Shown piece after piece: positions 55,199-63,879 of a DNA stretch of 64,000 nt. The position numbers were made by a program, and so were the translations under genes. This stretch comes from Paenirhizobium cremeum (GTDB taxonomy: Bacteria > Pseudomonadota > Alphaproteobacteria > Rhizobiales > Rhizobiaceae). The stretch spans positions 62,001 through 126,000 of the forward strand of contig NZ_JAGGCS010000012.1 in NCBI RefSeq assembly GCF_022884085.1, in the 5' to 3' direction. The notes under the pieces are model-generated. The model searched no databases. It saw only the letters and a program-made list of their open reading frames with translations, and was not told where the DNA came from. The first letter of the stretch is position 1, and each line of letters begins with the position of its first letter.

Positions 55199-55825
55199 TC
55201 AGCTGTGGGCGAAAATGTCCGTTTCTTCCCAGCCGAGCAGGTCAAGCTTGGCGCGGGTCGGCAGAAATTCGAAACAGGCTTCGGCATGGGCCATACGGCC
55301 ATCGCGCTTCAGACGTTCCGTCAGCTTGTCGCGCAGGGCATGCAGGTAAAGAACGTCAGAAGCGGCGTATTCGAGCTGCGCCGGAGAGAGCATTTCAGCC
55401 GCCCAGTCCGATGACTGCTGGGCCTTGGAGATATCGATCTCCAGCATCTCCTTCAGATTATCCTTAAGTCCGTGCCGGTCCGTGTAGGTCCGGCTCAGAC
55501 GGGAGGCAATCTTGGTGCAGAAAACCGGCGCGGTGGTGACACCGAAGGTATGGAACAGGACGGCGATATCGAAACGGCCGTAATGGAAGATCTTCTGCCG
55601 AGAGGGGTCGGCGAGCATGGCCACAAGGTTTGGCGCTTCTTTCTGGCCGGCAGCAATCCGGATGACATCCGCAGTGCCGTCACCCGAGGAAAGCTGAACG
55701 ACGCAGAGCCGGTCGCGGCGCGGCACCAGGCCGAGCGTCTCGGTATCGATGGCGATTGCGCCCGTGTAACGCGCAGCATCTTCTGCGGAAATGTCACCCT
55801 CGTAATAGCGAATCGTCGATGCCAT
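55199..55825 (-). CDS. rnd: Ribonuclease D (short form)
   Basis: A 208-aa DEDD-family 3'-5' exoribonuclease. It holds only the catalytic domain and lacks the HRDC domains of E. coli RNase D, the form usual in rhizobia. Exo I is GAIAIDTETLGLVPRRDRLC (Asp-x-Glu), exo II is KIFHYGRFDIAVLFHTFGV, and exo III has YAASDVLYLHALRDKLTERL with the final Tyr and Asp. The C-terminal end with FEFLPTRAKLDLLGW follows. Substrates would be tRNA and small RNA 3' ends. The gene stands by itself between a DUF6665 gene (convergent) and a sulfatase gene on the same strand. Confidence 0.93.
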   Translation of the reverse strand: MASTIRYYEGDISAEDAARYTGAIAIDTETLGLVPRRDRLCVVQLSSGDGTADVIRIAAGQKEAPNLVAMLADPSRQKIFHYGRFDIAVLFHTFGVTTAPVFCTKIASRLSRTYTDRHGLKDNLKEMLEIDISKAQQSSDWAAEMLSPAQLEYAASDVLYLHALRDKLTERLKRDGRMAHAEACFEFLPTRAKLDLLGWEETDIFAHS

Positions 55826-55917
55826 CCAATATTCTCCAGATCGCGGCCATGTCTTCGCGCCCGGCTATAGCCCAAAGCAGGCCCGAGCACTACCGTTTTC
55901 GAGACCCGCTCCGTGCA

Positions 55918-57441
55918 TCACAATTGCGGTCGGCTGACGGGGCCGTTTTCCGTCAATGCGGTATAGGCGAGCGTCTGGTCCAAATGCCCGGCGCGCAGCG
56001 CCAGCAATTTTTCCGCATAGTGCAACCGCGTTCCGGCGTAGTCCGGCTCTTCCGCAACATTGTGCAGTTCCATCGGATCCCGCTGGAGATCGAACAGAAG
56101 CGGCGGCAGACCGGCGAAGTGGACATATTTGAACGCCCTGTCGCGGACGACGGCGAGATTGCAGAGGTTCGACGGCAGGCTGAAATGCCTTTCCGCCCCT
56201 GCAGTCACGATCTCGCGGAAATCGAATTCGAAGAAGGCTGCATCCCGCCAGAGCTCCGGCACGCCACCGCCCAGGAAGGGCATCAGCGAGGCGCCGTCCT
56301 GATGGTTGCGCGGCGTGAGCCCAAGCCTGTCGCAAAGCGTCGGCAGAATATCGGCGGCAGAGGTGAAGGCTTCGACCTGCCGGCCAGCCGACGCGGTGGC
56401 CGCGGGATCGCGGATCACCAGTGGGATATGATAGCTGCCATCGTGATAGCCGCCTTTCCCCAACGCCCAATGGTCGCCCATCATCTCGCCGTGATCGGAG
56501 GTGAAGACAATTATAGTCCTCTCCCAGTCGCCTTGGTCGCGCAGTGCATCGAAAATACGTCCGATCTGGGCATCGACTTCGGCGATCATGCCGAAATAGA
56601 TGGCGCGGATCCTGTCGAAATCCTCATCCCGCCATTCGCTCAGAGGCCCAGTCGCGCCATGGACGAAGCTCGATTTCTGCAGGCTGTCCATTGCATAGCG
56701 CATGAATGGATGGATCATCGCTTCGTCGGCACGGCGGTCGGCGCGGGCATAGGCGGGTCCATCGCCCGCCGCAAACATGCTGTTATAGGGTTCCGGGACA
56801 CAGAAAGGGGGGTGCGGACGAAGGAACGAAATATGGGCAAACCAGGGGCGATCCTGCGTTTCGCGCCAGTTCAGAAAAGCTTCCGCCAGGAAAGCCGTCT
56901 GGGTTTCCTCTTTCGAATAGGCGGGAGGATCATTTCCGACGCGACAGTCGCCCGGCGACGCGGTCCGGTGGACATTGCGATCGAAGGCATCCCGGCGTCC
57001 TCTCGCCCGCAGCCAGCCTAGCCAGTGGCGCTCATGCTCCAACAGGATCTGCCCGACGGTGAAGCCCGGAAGGACCCCTTCATAGGAGGTCAGCACAGGG
57101 TCATTCGGATCGAGCGGTCGTGGATCCGGCGAAATATCGGTGTATCCGAACACGGTCGCGTCATAGCCCGCCCGCCGCGCAGCCAGCGCGATATTGTCGA
57201 AGCGGGCATCGAGCGGCGAGCCGTTGCGACAAACCCGGTGATTCATCTGATAGAGGCCCGTGTAGAGCGATGCGCGAGCCGGTGAACAGGGGGCCGCGCC
57301 GGCATAGTGGCGGCGAAACAGCACGCCTTCACCGGCAAGGGCGTCCACATTCGGTGTTCTGACCACGGGATGCCCCGTCGCCGACAGGCAGTCGCCGCGC
57401 CACTGGTCGGCCGTAATCAAAAGAATATTCGGCTTCATCAA
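55918..57441 (-). CDS. Sulfatase of the phosphonate monoester hydrolase type
   Basis: A 507-aa cytosolic alkaline-phosphatase-superfamily hydrolase. The formylglycine site is PCSPARASLYTGLYQMNHR with Cys near residue 52. Metal residues are in LLITADQWRGDCLSATGHP and VFTSDHGEMMGDHWALGKGG. The layout closely follows R. leguminosarum phosphonate monoester hydrolase: SFVHGATGPLSEWRDEDFDR, AEVDAQIGRIFDALRDQGDW and FKYVHFAGLPPLLFDLQRDP. It could hydrolyse phosphonate or phosphate or sulfate monoesters; these enzymes are broad. A formylglycine-generating enzyme is needed but not encoded in this window. Divergent from the SDR gene across 185 bases. Confidence 0.87.
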   Translation of the reverse strand: MMKPNILLITADQWRGDCLSATGHPVVRTPNVDALAGEGVLFRRHYAGAAPCSPARASLYTGLYQMNHRVCRNGSPLDARFDNIALAARRAGYDATVFGYTDISPDPRPLDPNDPVLTSYEGVLPGFTVGQILLEHERHWLGWLRARGRRDAFDRNVHRTASPGDCRVGNDPPAYSKEETQTAFLAEAFLNWRETQDRPWFAHISFLRPHPPFCVPEPYNSMFAAGDGPAYARADRRADEAMIHPFMRYAMDSLQKSSFVHGATGPLSEWRDEDFDRIRAIYFGMIAEVDAQIGRIFDALRDQGDWERTIIVFTSDHGEMMGDHWALGKGGYHDGSYHIPLVIRDPAATASAGRQVEAFTSAADILPTLCDRLGLTPRNHQDGASLMPFLGGGVPELWRDAAFFEFDFREIVTAGAERHFSLPSNLCNLAVVRDRAFKYVHFAGLPPLLFDLQRDPMELHNVAEEPDYAGTRLHYAEKLLALRAGHLDQTLAYTALTENGPVSRPQL

Positions 57442-57626
57442 CCGTTCTCCAGAGGTCTTTGCTGTGTTCCTCGATTCGCCCGCCGGCAGTGCAGAGTTTC
57501 CCCGTCATCCGGCAACACGCAAATGAAAAAACATGCCCCTGCCATGCTCAATGAGCACCGGTCGCTTGCCTGCCGCCGCCAGCGCCCTAAAACCAAGCAA
57601 CGACCATCGCAAGAAAGGATGTTGAG

Positions 57627-58376
57627 ATGAGCGGCACAATCCTCATTACCGGCGCAACGGCCGGATTTGGCGCAGCCACGGCACGCCGCTTCGTCGCCGA
57701 GGGCTGGAAAGTCATCGGCACCGGTCGCCGCGCGCAGCGACTGGACGATCTCGGAGCGGAACTCGGCGACGCCTTTCACGGCCTTGTCTTCGACATTACC
57801 GACGAAACCGCCATGCGCGAGGCGCTGGCCGGGCTTCCCGCCGCGTTTTCCGGCATAGACGTGCTCGTCAACAATGCCGGCCTGGCGCTTGGCACGGCGC
57901 CTGCACCCGAGGTTCCGTTCGCAGACTGGAAAACGATGGTCAACACCAACATCACCGGGCTTCTGGCGATCACCCATCATCTGCTGCCGACGCTGATCGA
58001 GCGGCGCGGCATGATCGTCAACCTTTCCTCGGTCGCCGCCCACTGGCCCTATTCCGGCGGCAATGTCTATGCCGGCACCAAGGCATTCCTGCGCCAGTTC
58101 TCGCTCGGTCTTCGCTCCGACCTGCACGGCAAGGGCGTTCGTATCACCTCGATCGAGCCCGGTCTTTGCGAAAGCGAGTTCACGCTGGTTCGCACCGGCG
58201 GCAACCAGGCAGCCTATGAAGCACTTTATGGCGGCGCGCACGCAATCCAGCCGGAGGACATCGCCAATACGATCCACTGGGTGGCCTCTCAACCGCCGCA
58301 CATCAACATCAACAGCCTCGAAATCATGCCCGTCAGCCAGTCCTGGGCCGGTTTTCAGGTGCACCGGGAAAAATGA
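57627..58376 (+). CDS. SDR family oxidoreductase (YdfG type)
   Basis: A 249-aa classical short-chain dehydrogenase. The NADP-binding motif is ILITGATAGFGAATARRFVA with the RRAQRLDDL 2'-phosphate-binding arginines. NNAG is at VDVLVNNAGLALGTAP, the catalytic Ser in MIVNLSSVAAHWPYSGG, and Tyr-x3-Lys is VYAGTKAFLRQF. It is closest to the YdfG/YMR226C group, which oxidises L-allo-threonine and 3-hydroxy acids such as serine; substrate is inferred. The start at 57627 gives MSGTILITGATAGFGAAT. A 478-base gap with an sRNA follows. Confidence 0.93.
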   Translation: MSGTILITGATAGFGAATARRFVAEGWKVIGTGRRAQRLDDLGAELGDAFHGLVFDITDETAMREALAGLPAAFSGIDVLVNNAGLALGTAPAPEVPFADWKTMVNTNITGLLAITHHLLPTLIERRGMIVNLSSVAAHWPYSGGNVYAGTKAFLRQFSLGLRSDLHGKGVRITSIEPGLCESEFTLVRTGGNQAAYEALYGGAHAIQPEDIANTIHWVASQPPHININSLEIMPVSQSWAGFQVHREK

Positions 58377-58619
58377 CGGTAGGCTGCCGCCCGCGACGGT
58401 CCGTCCCGGATTCATGCATTTCCAGCGTCCGATGGCGGTGGAACGACCTGGAATTGCCTGCAGATGCGGCAATTTGGGCCTGCGTCCGCCTGTCGCAGCG
58501 CTTGAATTCCCACTCCAAAGCGCTCACGGTCAATTTTGAACCGCAAAGCTATGCATAAATCGCATTGGTGCATTGCAGCAACGGTACTATTCATTCTGCG
58601 CAATCAAGCTATAGTCAAA

Positions 58620-58743
58620 TCATCGAACGGCGCACTCCTCCTCCCAGCGCCGCTAGATAGGATCGGCAATACTCCTCCTCCTCCCAATTGCCGATCAAGT
58701 TCAAGAGCCTGGCGCACCTCCTCCCGCGCCAGGCTCTTTTCGT
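58620..58743 (+). ncRNA. Alpha-r14 family small RNA (NfeR1-like)
   Basis: Three successive hairpins each present a pyrimidine loop complementary to ribosome sites. GGCGC (58629-58633)/GCGCC (58647-58651) encloses ACTCCTCCTCCCA. GATCGGCAAT (58661-58670)/ATTGCCGATC (58687-58696) encloses ACTCCTCCTCCTCCCA. AGAGCCTGGCGC (58704-58715)/GCGCCAGGCTCT (58726-58737) encloses ACCTCCTCCC and ends in TTTT, serving as terminator. Loops with CCTCCTCCC are the mark of the alpha-r14 family, which acts on many mRNAs as an anti-Shine-Dalgarno RNA. A TATAGT near 58610 could be its -10. The other bases of the 58377-58854 gap show no gene. Confidence 0.82.
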
Positions 58744-58854
58744 TTCTGCCCTTGCGACTCACCGCTATATTCCTTCAGTCCCATGGTCACTCCGTTTGAA
58801 AAACGGTCACGGGTGGAAGATGTTCTGCGGCATCATCACCCTGAGGAGCCGACC

Positions 58855-59361
58855 ATGCCTGATTCGAAGTCCGTGAAGATCCGCAACGCGCTCCCGGCAG
58901 ACGCCGAGCTGCTGCATGCGGGCATTCTGGCCCTGGCTCGCCATACCGGGAGGGAAAATAAGGTCGAAAGCACGCCTGCGGACCTGCTTGCCCATGGTTT
59001 CGGCGAGCGGCCGGCCTTTGACGGACTGATCGCCGAGGTCGACGGCTGCTTCGCCGGCATGTGCCTCACCTTTGGTAGCTTTTCCACCTTTCACGGCGAA
59101 GCCGGGATTTACGTCCAGGATCTCTATGTCGAGGAAGATTTTCGCGGCATGCGGATCGGCGAAAGGCTGCTGCAGGCAGCTGCGGCACGCGGCTTCGAAC
59201 GGGGAGCCCGATATCTGCGCCTTTCTGTCGATTTCGACAACCTACAGGCCCAGGCCTTCTACGAACGCCTGGGCATCACCCATTCGCTCGACGAGCAGAT
59301 CCACATGATGAAAGGCGATGACTTTGCAGCCTTTTCCCGCGAGGGACTGTCTGGCTCATAG
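58855..59361 (+). CDS. GNAT family N-acetyltransferase
   Basis: A 168-aa acetyltransferase. The conserved core is VQDLYVEEDFRGMRIGERLL with the acetyl-CoA loop R-x-x-x-I-G near residue 98. It is followed by AAARGFERGARYLRLSVDFD and NLQAQAFYERLGITHSLDEQ with the A-x-x-F-Y-E-x-x-G end of the fold. I start at the ATG at 58855, with GAGGAG six bases upstream, giving MPDSKSVKIRNALPADAELL. It is distinct from the GNAT at 8543. Substrate unknown; it lies just downstream of the alpha-r14 terminator and needs its own promoter. Confidence 0.85.
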   Translation: MPDSKSVKIRNALPADAELLHAGILALARHTGRENKVESTPADLLAHGFGERPAFDGLIAEVDGCFAGMCLTFGSFSTFHGEAGIYVQDLYVEEDFRGMRIGERLLQAAAARGFERGARYLRLSVDFDNLQAQAFYERLGITHSLDEQIHMMKGDDFAAFSREGLSGS

Positions 59362-59542
59362 ACATTGAGGCCTTCCGCGTTGCTGCCGGCCCCTTTTGCC
59401 GTCCCGTCGGATCTCGCCGACAGGCCGACCGGATAATCAGCTCGGTGCGTTTCTCGCGGCGCTCCCCGAATAGCTTGCCTATCGCGACAATCGGCAGCGG
59501 AAGCTCTCCGATCCCGTTGCCGGGCGGTCTCTCCATCTTCGC

Positions 59543-59571
59543 TTGAGCGTGTTGGATGAGCGCTCTATATA
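59543..59571 (+). promoter_or_regulatory. Sigma-70 promoter of the phosphomannomutase gene
   Basis: TTGAGC (59543-59548), a 17-base spacer, TATATA (59566-59571). Transcription would begin near 59578, about 25 bases before the ATG at 59603. GGGAGCAGG lies just before that ATG. Confidence 0.6.
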
Positions 59572-59602
59572 GCTCGGGATCAGCGGCAAGGGAGCAGGCG
59601 GC

Positions 59603-61033
59603 ATGGCAGCAAAATTCGGGACGAGCGGGTTGCGTGGTCTTTCCTCGGAACTCGTCGGCAGTGTATCCGCTCTCTATTCCACGGCCTTTGCCCGCTTCCT
59701 GCTTTCGGGGGGGCTTGCATCTCCCGGCAGCCCCGTGGTGGTGGCGCGCGATTTTCGCCAGTCCAGTCCGGAAATCGCCTCGACGGTCATGGGCGCGCTG
59801 ATCCGCGCCGGCTTGAAACCGATCGACTGCGGAACGATCCCGACGCCTGCGCTGGCGCTTTACGGCCAGTCGATCGGCGCGGCCGGCATCATGATTACCG
59901 GTTCGCACATTCCGGCCGATCGCAACGGCATCAAGTTCTATCGGCCGGAGGGTGAAATCGCCAAGACGGACGAGGCCGCCATTACCGAAGCGGCAGCACT
60001 GCTCGCCGAGGACGAGGCTGCCAATCGCGTCGAGGCCGGAGTGGCGGAAGATCACGAGGAAAAAGCCAGCCGGCTCTTTCTCGACCGCAACATGGCTATT
60101 CTTCCTGCCGGGTCACTCAAGGGCAAACGCATCGGGGTGTACCAGCACAGCACCGTCGCCCGCGACATGATGGTCAAGGTATTCGAACATTATGGCGCAA
60201 CGGTCTTTCCGATGGGTCGTTCGGAACAGTTCATTCCTGTCGATACCGAGGCCGTCTCGGACGAGACGATCCGGCTGCTGGCGGGTTGGAGCGACGAGCT
60301 CTCGCTCGATGCCATCATCTCCACCGACGGCGACGGGGACCGCCCGCTCGTTACCGACGAACACGGCCTGCCGCTACGCGGCGATCTGCTGGGTCTGGTC
60401 GCCGCACGCTTCCTTGGCGCAAACGTCGTTGCAACGCCGGTGACCTCCAATTCGGGCATAGAGACCGCCGGCGACTTCAAGGTTGTGCGCACGCGCGTCG
60501 GTTCGCCATTCGTGATCGCGGCAATGGACGAAGCGCTTGCCTCCGGTGAAAGCAAGGTCATCGGTTTCGAAGCCAATGGCGGCCTGATGCTGGGTTCAGA
60601 CTTCTCGATCGGATCGACGACATTGAAGGCGCTGCCCACGCGCGACAGCTTCCTGCCGGCGCTGGCGATTCTCGGGATTGCCGCAGAGAATTCACAGACG
60701 CTTTCGACCGTCGCCAGAACCTTCAGCCTGCCTGTTGCATTTGCCGACCGGCTGGAAAACTACGCGACCGAGCGCAGCGCGGCGCTAATGGCATATCTGC
60801 GCAGCTCGCCGGACTGTCTTTCCGACTTCCTCGCCCCCCTCGGCACGGTGAAATCAACAAGCGATATCGACGGTTTGCGGGTAACGCTCGACGACGACAG
60901 CATCATCCATTTCCGTCCGTCGGGAAATGCGCCGGAAATGCGTTGCTATGTGGAAGCCGCCAATGAGGATGCGGCCCAGGCCCTTCTCGAAAAGGGTCTC
61001 GCACTGCTTGGCGGTTGGCAGCGGATTGCCTGA
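59603..61033 (+). CDS. noeK: Phosphomannomutase/phosphoglucomutase
   Basis: Interconverts mannose-6-P and mannose-1-P (and probably the glucose forms) for surface polysaccharides and GDP-sugars. The 476-aa product has all four domains of the alpha-D-phosphohexomutase family. The active-site Ser is in MITGSHIPADRNGIKFY near residue 101, the metal loop is STDGDGDRPLV, the sugar-specificity loop is VIGFEANGGLMLGSDF, and the phosphate-binding loop is HFRPSGNAPEMRCYV. Rhizobial members are called noeK where linked to nodulation; I use that name by resemblance only. The start at 59603 gives MAAKFGTSGLRGLSSEL. It converges on the ParA gene with a 29-base gap. Confidence 0.91.
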   Translation: MAAKFGTSGLRGLSSELVGSVSALYSTAFARFLLSGGLASPGSPVVVARDFRQSSPEIASTVMGALIRAGLKPIDCGTIPTPALALYGQSIGAAGIMITGSHIPADRNGIKFYRPEGEIAKTDEAAITEAAALLAEDEAANRVEAGVAEDHEEKASRLFLDRNMAILPAGSLKGKRIGVYQHSTVARDMMVKVFEHYGATVFPMGRSEQFIPVDTEAVSDETIRLLAGWSDELSLDAIISTDGDGDRPLVTDEHGLPLRGDLLGLVAARFLGANVVATPVTSNSGIETAGDFKVVRTRVGSPFVIAAMDEALASGESKVIGFEANGGLMLGSDFSIGSTTLKALPTRDSFLPALAILGIAAENSQTLSTVARTFSLPVAFADRLENYATERSAALMAYLRSSPDCLSDFLAPLGTVKSTSDIDGLRVTLDDDSIIHFRPSGNAPEMRCYVEAANEDAAQALLEKGLALLGGWQRIA

Positions 61034-61062
61034 TCGCAATTCGTTATCCGGCTAACCCTCGT

Positions 61063-61782
61063 TCAGGCAGCGGTGCGGATGGAAGCCGCGGCTCCCGGTT
61101 CAGGAATCTGGAAGCGGACGCGCGTCTCAAGCGATTCGATAACCTCATTGGCGAAGGCGGCGGCGTTTTCACGCGCCTTCGCCAGATTGCTGACCCGACC
61201 CGGATCGGCTGAATAGAGCGTGCCGCCGCAATCGAATATATCGCGGAAGGCCGAACGCTCGATGATCGGCGTGTCGAGGACATGGACGCGGCGTTCGGCC
61301 AAAAGCGCCTTCACCACCTGCATGGCGCGGGTGGTGACCATGGAATTCACGCGGGTGAGAACCACAGAGAAGGGAATGAAGATATTGCCCTTCTCCTCAA
61401 GGTACTGCAGGAGTTCGATCACATGGGCGCCGCCCTGGGCATCCATGGCGCACCCCTGGATCGGAATCATGACATGGTCGGAAAAACCGACCGTCTTGGC
61501 AAGAAGCGGGCTGCGCGCACCCGGCAGGTCGATCAGTACGAAATCGGAGCGGGAACGGCTTTCCTCAATGTGACGCTGCAGCGAAGCCATGGTGACATAG
61601 GACACGACGTTTATGCCCGTGCGGCCGCGGGAGGCCTCGAACCAGCGATGGATCCAATACTGCGGATCGGCGTCGAGGATGGTCACCCGATAGCCCTTGC
61701 GCTCCAACTCCGTCGCCAGCAGGAGAACGGCCGTGGTCTTTCCGGCGCCACCCTTGGTATTGGCGAAAGTGATCACAGCCAT
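61063..61782 (-). CDS. ParA family ATPase
   Basis: A 239-aa MinD/ParA-type ATPase. The deviant Walker A is ITFANTKGGAGKTTAVLLLA (second Lys in KGGAGKTT near residues 10-17), and Walker A' is VTILDADPQYWIHRWFEAS. Walker B is SDFVLIDLPGARSPLLAKTV. There is no N-terminal helix-turn-helix, unlike plasmid ParA type Ia. It resembles VirC1 and orphan ParA proteins, and no parB is beside it. It lies 126 bases downstream of cheB on the same strand. ParA-type proteins encoded beside che genes place chemoreceptor clusters in Vibrio (ParC) and Rhodobacter (PpfA), which makes this position notable. Confidence 0.86.
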   Translation of the reverse strand: MAVITFANTKGGAGKTTAVLLLATELERKGYRVTILDADPQYWIHRWFEASRGRTGINVVSYVTMASLQRHIEESRSRSDFVLIDLPGARSPLLAKTVGFSDHVMIPIQGCAMDAQGGAHVIELLQYLEEKGNIFIPFSVVLTRVNSMVTTRAMQVVKALLAERRVHVLDTPIIERSAFRDIFDCGGTLYSADPGRVSNLAKARENAAAFANEVIESLETRVRFQIPEPGAAASIRTAA

Positions 61783-61908
61783 GCTCGAAACCCTGGAGTG
61801 CTGATGAGCCGCTCATCGCTCGGAAGAGACACCGGCGCATGGTGTCCCTCGCCTATCCTTGCCAAACATGGTTAACAAAATCTCAACGGGACAGACGAGA
61901 TCCAGCCC

Positions 61909-63000
61909 TTAACGCCTTGCGTCTGCAGCAAGGATCTCGCGGGCGATCTGGTCCAGCGGCACCACGCGGTCGACACCGCCTCTGGCAATCGCTTCCTTCG
62001 GCATGCCGAAAACGATGGAACTCGCCTCGTCCTGGGCGATGTTGAATGCGCCGACCTGATGCATCTCCTCCATTCCACGGGCGCCGTCATCGCCCATGCC
62101 GGTCATGATGACGCCCATGGCGTTCGATCCGGCAGAGCGTGCCGCGGAGCGGAAGAGAACGTCAACGGAGGGCCGGTGGCGGGAGACAAGCGGCCCGGTC
62201 CGCACCGACACGTGGTAACGCGCGCCCTGCCGTTCGAGAAGCATGTGCTTGTCGCCGGGCGCAATCAGCACATGGCCCCGGAGTACCGGATCGCCGTCAA
62301 CGGCCTCCTTCACGGCGACCTCGCAAAGGCTGTCGAGACGGCGGGCGAAGGCGGCGGTGAACTTTTCGGGCATGTGCTGGACGACGACAATGCCCGGCGC
62401 GTTGGCGGGCAGGCGCTCCAGAAGATCCCGAAGCGCTTCCGTCCCGCCGGTTGAAGCGCCGATGCAGACCACCATTTCCGTGGTTTTTGCCATCGCCTTG
62501 CCGGTCGGCGGCGGCAACACGGCATCGGCCGTCAGCTTCTGGGCCGGGCCGCTTGCGGAGGCCGAGCCGCTGAAACGGCGACGTGTCGCCGGCAGGCGCG
62601 CATGGGCCGCGCTCTTCACCACCTCGCAGATGCGCATGCCGGTTTCGGCCAGGTGATCCGCAGCCCCGATCTTCGGCTTGAGAATGACGTCCACCGCGCC
62701 GGCCTCGAGGGCCTGGAGGAGGGTTTCCGAGCCTTTCTCCGTCAGCGACGAACACATGACGACGGGAATGGGGTGCTGCGCCATCAGCTTGCGCAGGAAG
62801 GTGATGCCGTCCATACGCGGCATTTCGACATCGAGCGTGATGACGTCGGGCACGTCCTCCTGAAGCTTTCGGGCCGCCATGAACGGGTCGGAGGCAGCGC
62901 CGATCACCTCGATGTCCGGATCGGACTCGAATATTCGCGTCAGGGTCTGCCGGACGCTGGCGGAGTCATCGATGATGAGGACGCGGACTTTTTTTCCCAT
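61909..63000 (-). CDS. cheB: Chemotaxis response regulator and methylesterase CheB
   Basis: Demethylates and deamidates chemoreceptors for adaptation. The 363-aa product has a receiver domain (1-125) with the acidic pair DD near residue 11, phospho-acceptor Asp57 in [15 protein letters not shown] and [10 protein letters not shown] linker rich in Ser/Ala/Gly follows (~140-175). The methylesterase domain has its triad Ser in [16 protein letters not shown], His in [20 protein letters not shown] and Asp in [14 protein letters not shown]. The start ATG at 63000 is 7 bases after cheR. Order is cheW-cheR-cheB; cheY does not follow. Confidence 0.97.
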   Translation of the reverse strand: MGKKVRVLIIDDSASVRQTLTRIFESDPDIEVIGAASDPFMAARKLQEDVPDVITLDVEMPRMDGITFLRKLMAQHPIPVVMCSSLTEKGSETLLQALEAGAVDVILKPKIGAADHLAETGMRICEVVKSAAHARLPATRRRFSGSASASGPAQKLTADAVLPPPTGKAMAKTTEMVVCIGASTGGTEALRDLLERLPANAPGIVVVQHMPEKFTAAFARRLDSLCEVAVKEAVDGDPVLRGHVLIAPGDKHMLLERQGARYHVSVRTGPLVSRHRPSVDVLFRSAARSAGSNAMGVIMTGMGDDGARGMEEMHQVGAFNIAQDEASSIVFGMPKEAIARGGVDRVVPLDQIAREILAADARR

Positions 63001-63006
63001 GCTGCC

Positions 63007-63861
63007 TCAAATGCGCTGGAATACAGTGTTGGCGACCTGTTTCAACGGCAGTTCGAAACCGGAAACGGTCTCGGAATGGCCGATGAAGAGGTGTCCGCCG
63101 AGCACAAGGCTGTCGCACAGACGCGACAAAACCTTCTGCTGCGTCGGCTTGTCGAAATAGATCAGGACATTCCGACAGAAGATGACGTGCATCGGGTCGC
63201 CTACGCTGTATTGCGGGTCCATCAGGTTCAACCGCCCGAAGCCGATCTTCGAACGCAGCCGGGGATGAATGCGCACCTCTTGGCGTCCCTTCTCCACATG
63301 CTCCATGACGAAGCGCTGCCGCAGCACCATGGGAACGGGAGCGACCATATCAGCATGGTAAACGCCCGAAAGCGCCGTGGCCAAGACATCCGTGCTGAGA
63401 TCGGTGGCAAGAATGCTATAGTCGGGAGACCCCGCCCGGGTCAGGAAGTCTTCGAGAACCATGGCGAGAGTGTAGGGTTCCGCTCCCGTCGAACACGCCG
63501 CGCTCCAGACCCGGAGCCGGGTGGTTCCCGCAGCCTGCAACGCCGGAAGCAGGCGATCCCTGAGGAACTGGAAGTGGTTCGGCTCCCGGAAGAAGTCCGT
63601 CTTGTTGGTGGTGACCGCATCGATCAGATAGACAGCTTCATGCTGGAGGCCGTCGTGATTGAAGATGTAGTCACAGTACCCATCGAAGCTCGATATGCCC
63701 GTGGCCCTGAGGCGTCTGCGCAGGCGGCCCTCGAGCATGGTTCGTTTCGTCATGGGCATCTTGATGCCGCTATAGTCATAAATGAAGCGCGCCAAGCGAT
63801 CGAAATTACGCTTGCTGATATGATCGTCGCTCGGCGCGTCCGTGTAGTTCACCAGTGCCAA
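63007..63861 (-). CDS. cheR: Chemotaxis protein methyltransferase CheR
   Basis: Methylates glutamates on chemoreceptors with S-adenosylmethionine. The 284-aa product has the N-terminal helical domain (FDRLARFIYDYSGIKMPMTK and GRLRRRLRATGISSFDGYCD). It also has the SAM domain (VWSAACSTGAEPYTLAMVLE and ILATDLSTDVLATALSGVYH), a beta-subdomain for receptor contact, and the MHVIFCRNVLIYFDKPTQQK motif. VLGGHLFIGHSETVSGFEL ends it. cheB starts 6 bases downstream; cheW lies 18 bases upstream. Whole and in frame. Confidence 0.97.
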   Translation of the reverse strand: MALVNYTDAPSDDHISKRNFDRLARFIYDYSGIKMPMTKRTMLEGRLRRRLRATGISSFDGYCDYIFNHDGLQHEAVYLIDAVTTNKTDFFREPNHFQFLRDRLLPALQAAGTTRLRVWSAACSTGAEPYTLAMVLEDFLTRAGSPDYSILATDLSTDVLATALSGVYHADMVAPVPMVLRQRFVMEHVEKGRQEVRIHPRLRSKIGFGRLNLMDPQYSVGDPMHVIFCRNVLIYFDKPTQQKVLSRLCDSLVLGGHLFIGHSETVSGFELPLKQVANTVFQRI

Positions 63862-63879
63862 TGCCGCGTCTCCGCCGGG

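Noticed and set aside
59276..60055. Minus-strand frame before the phosphomannomutase gene
   Set aside because: Most of it mirrors the GNAT end and the mutase start. The unique part (about 59362-59540) is too short and featureless, and it overlaps a good promoter.
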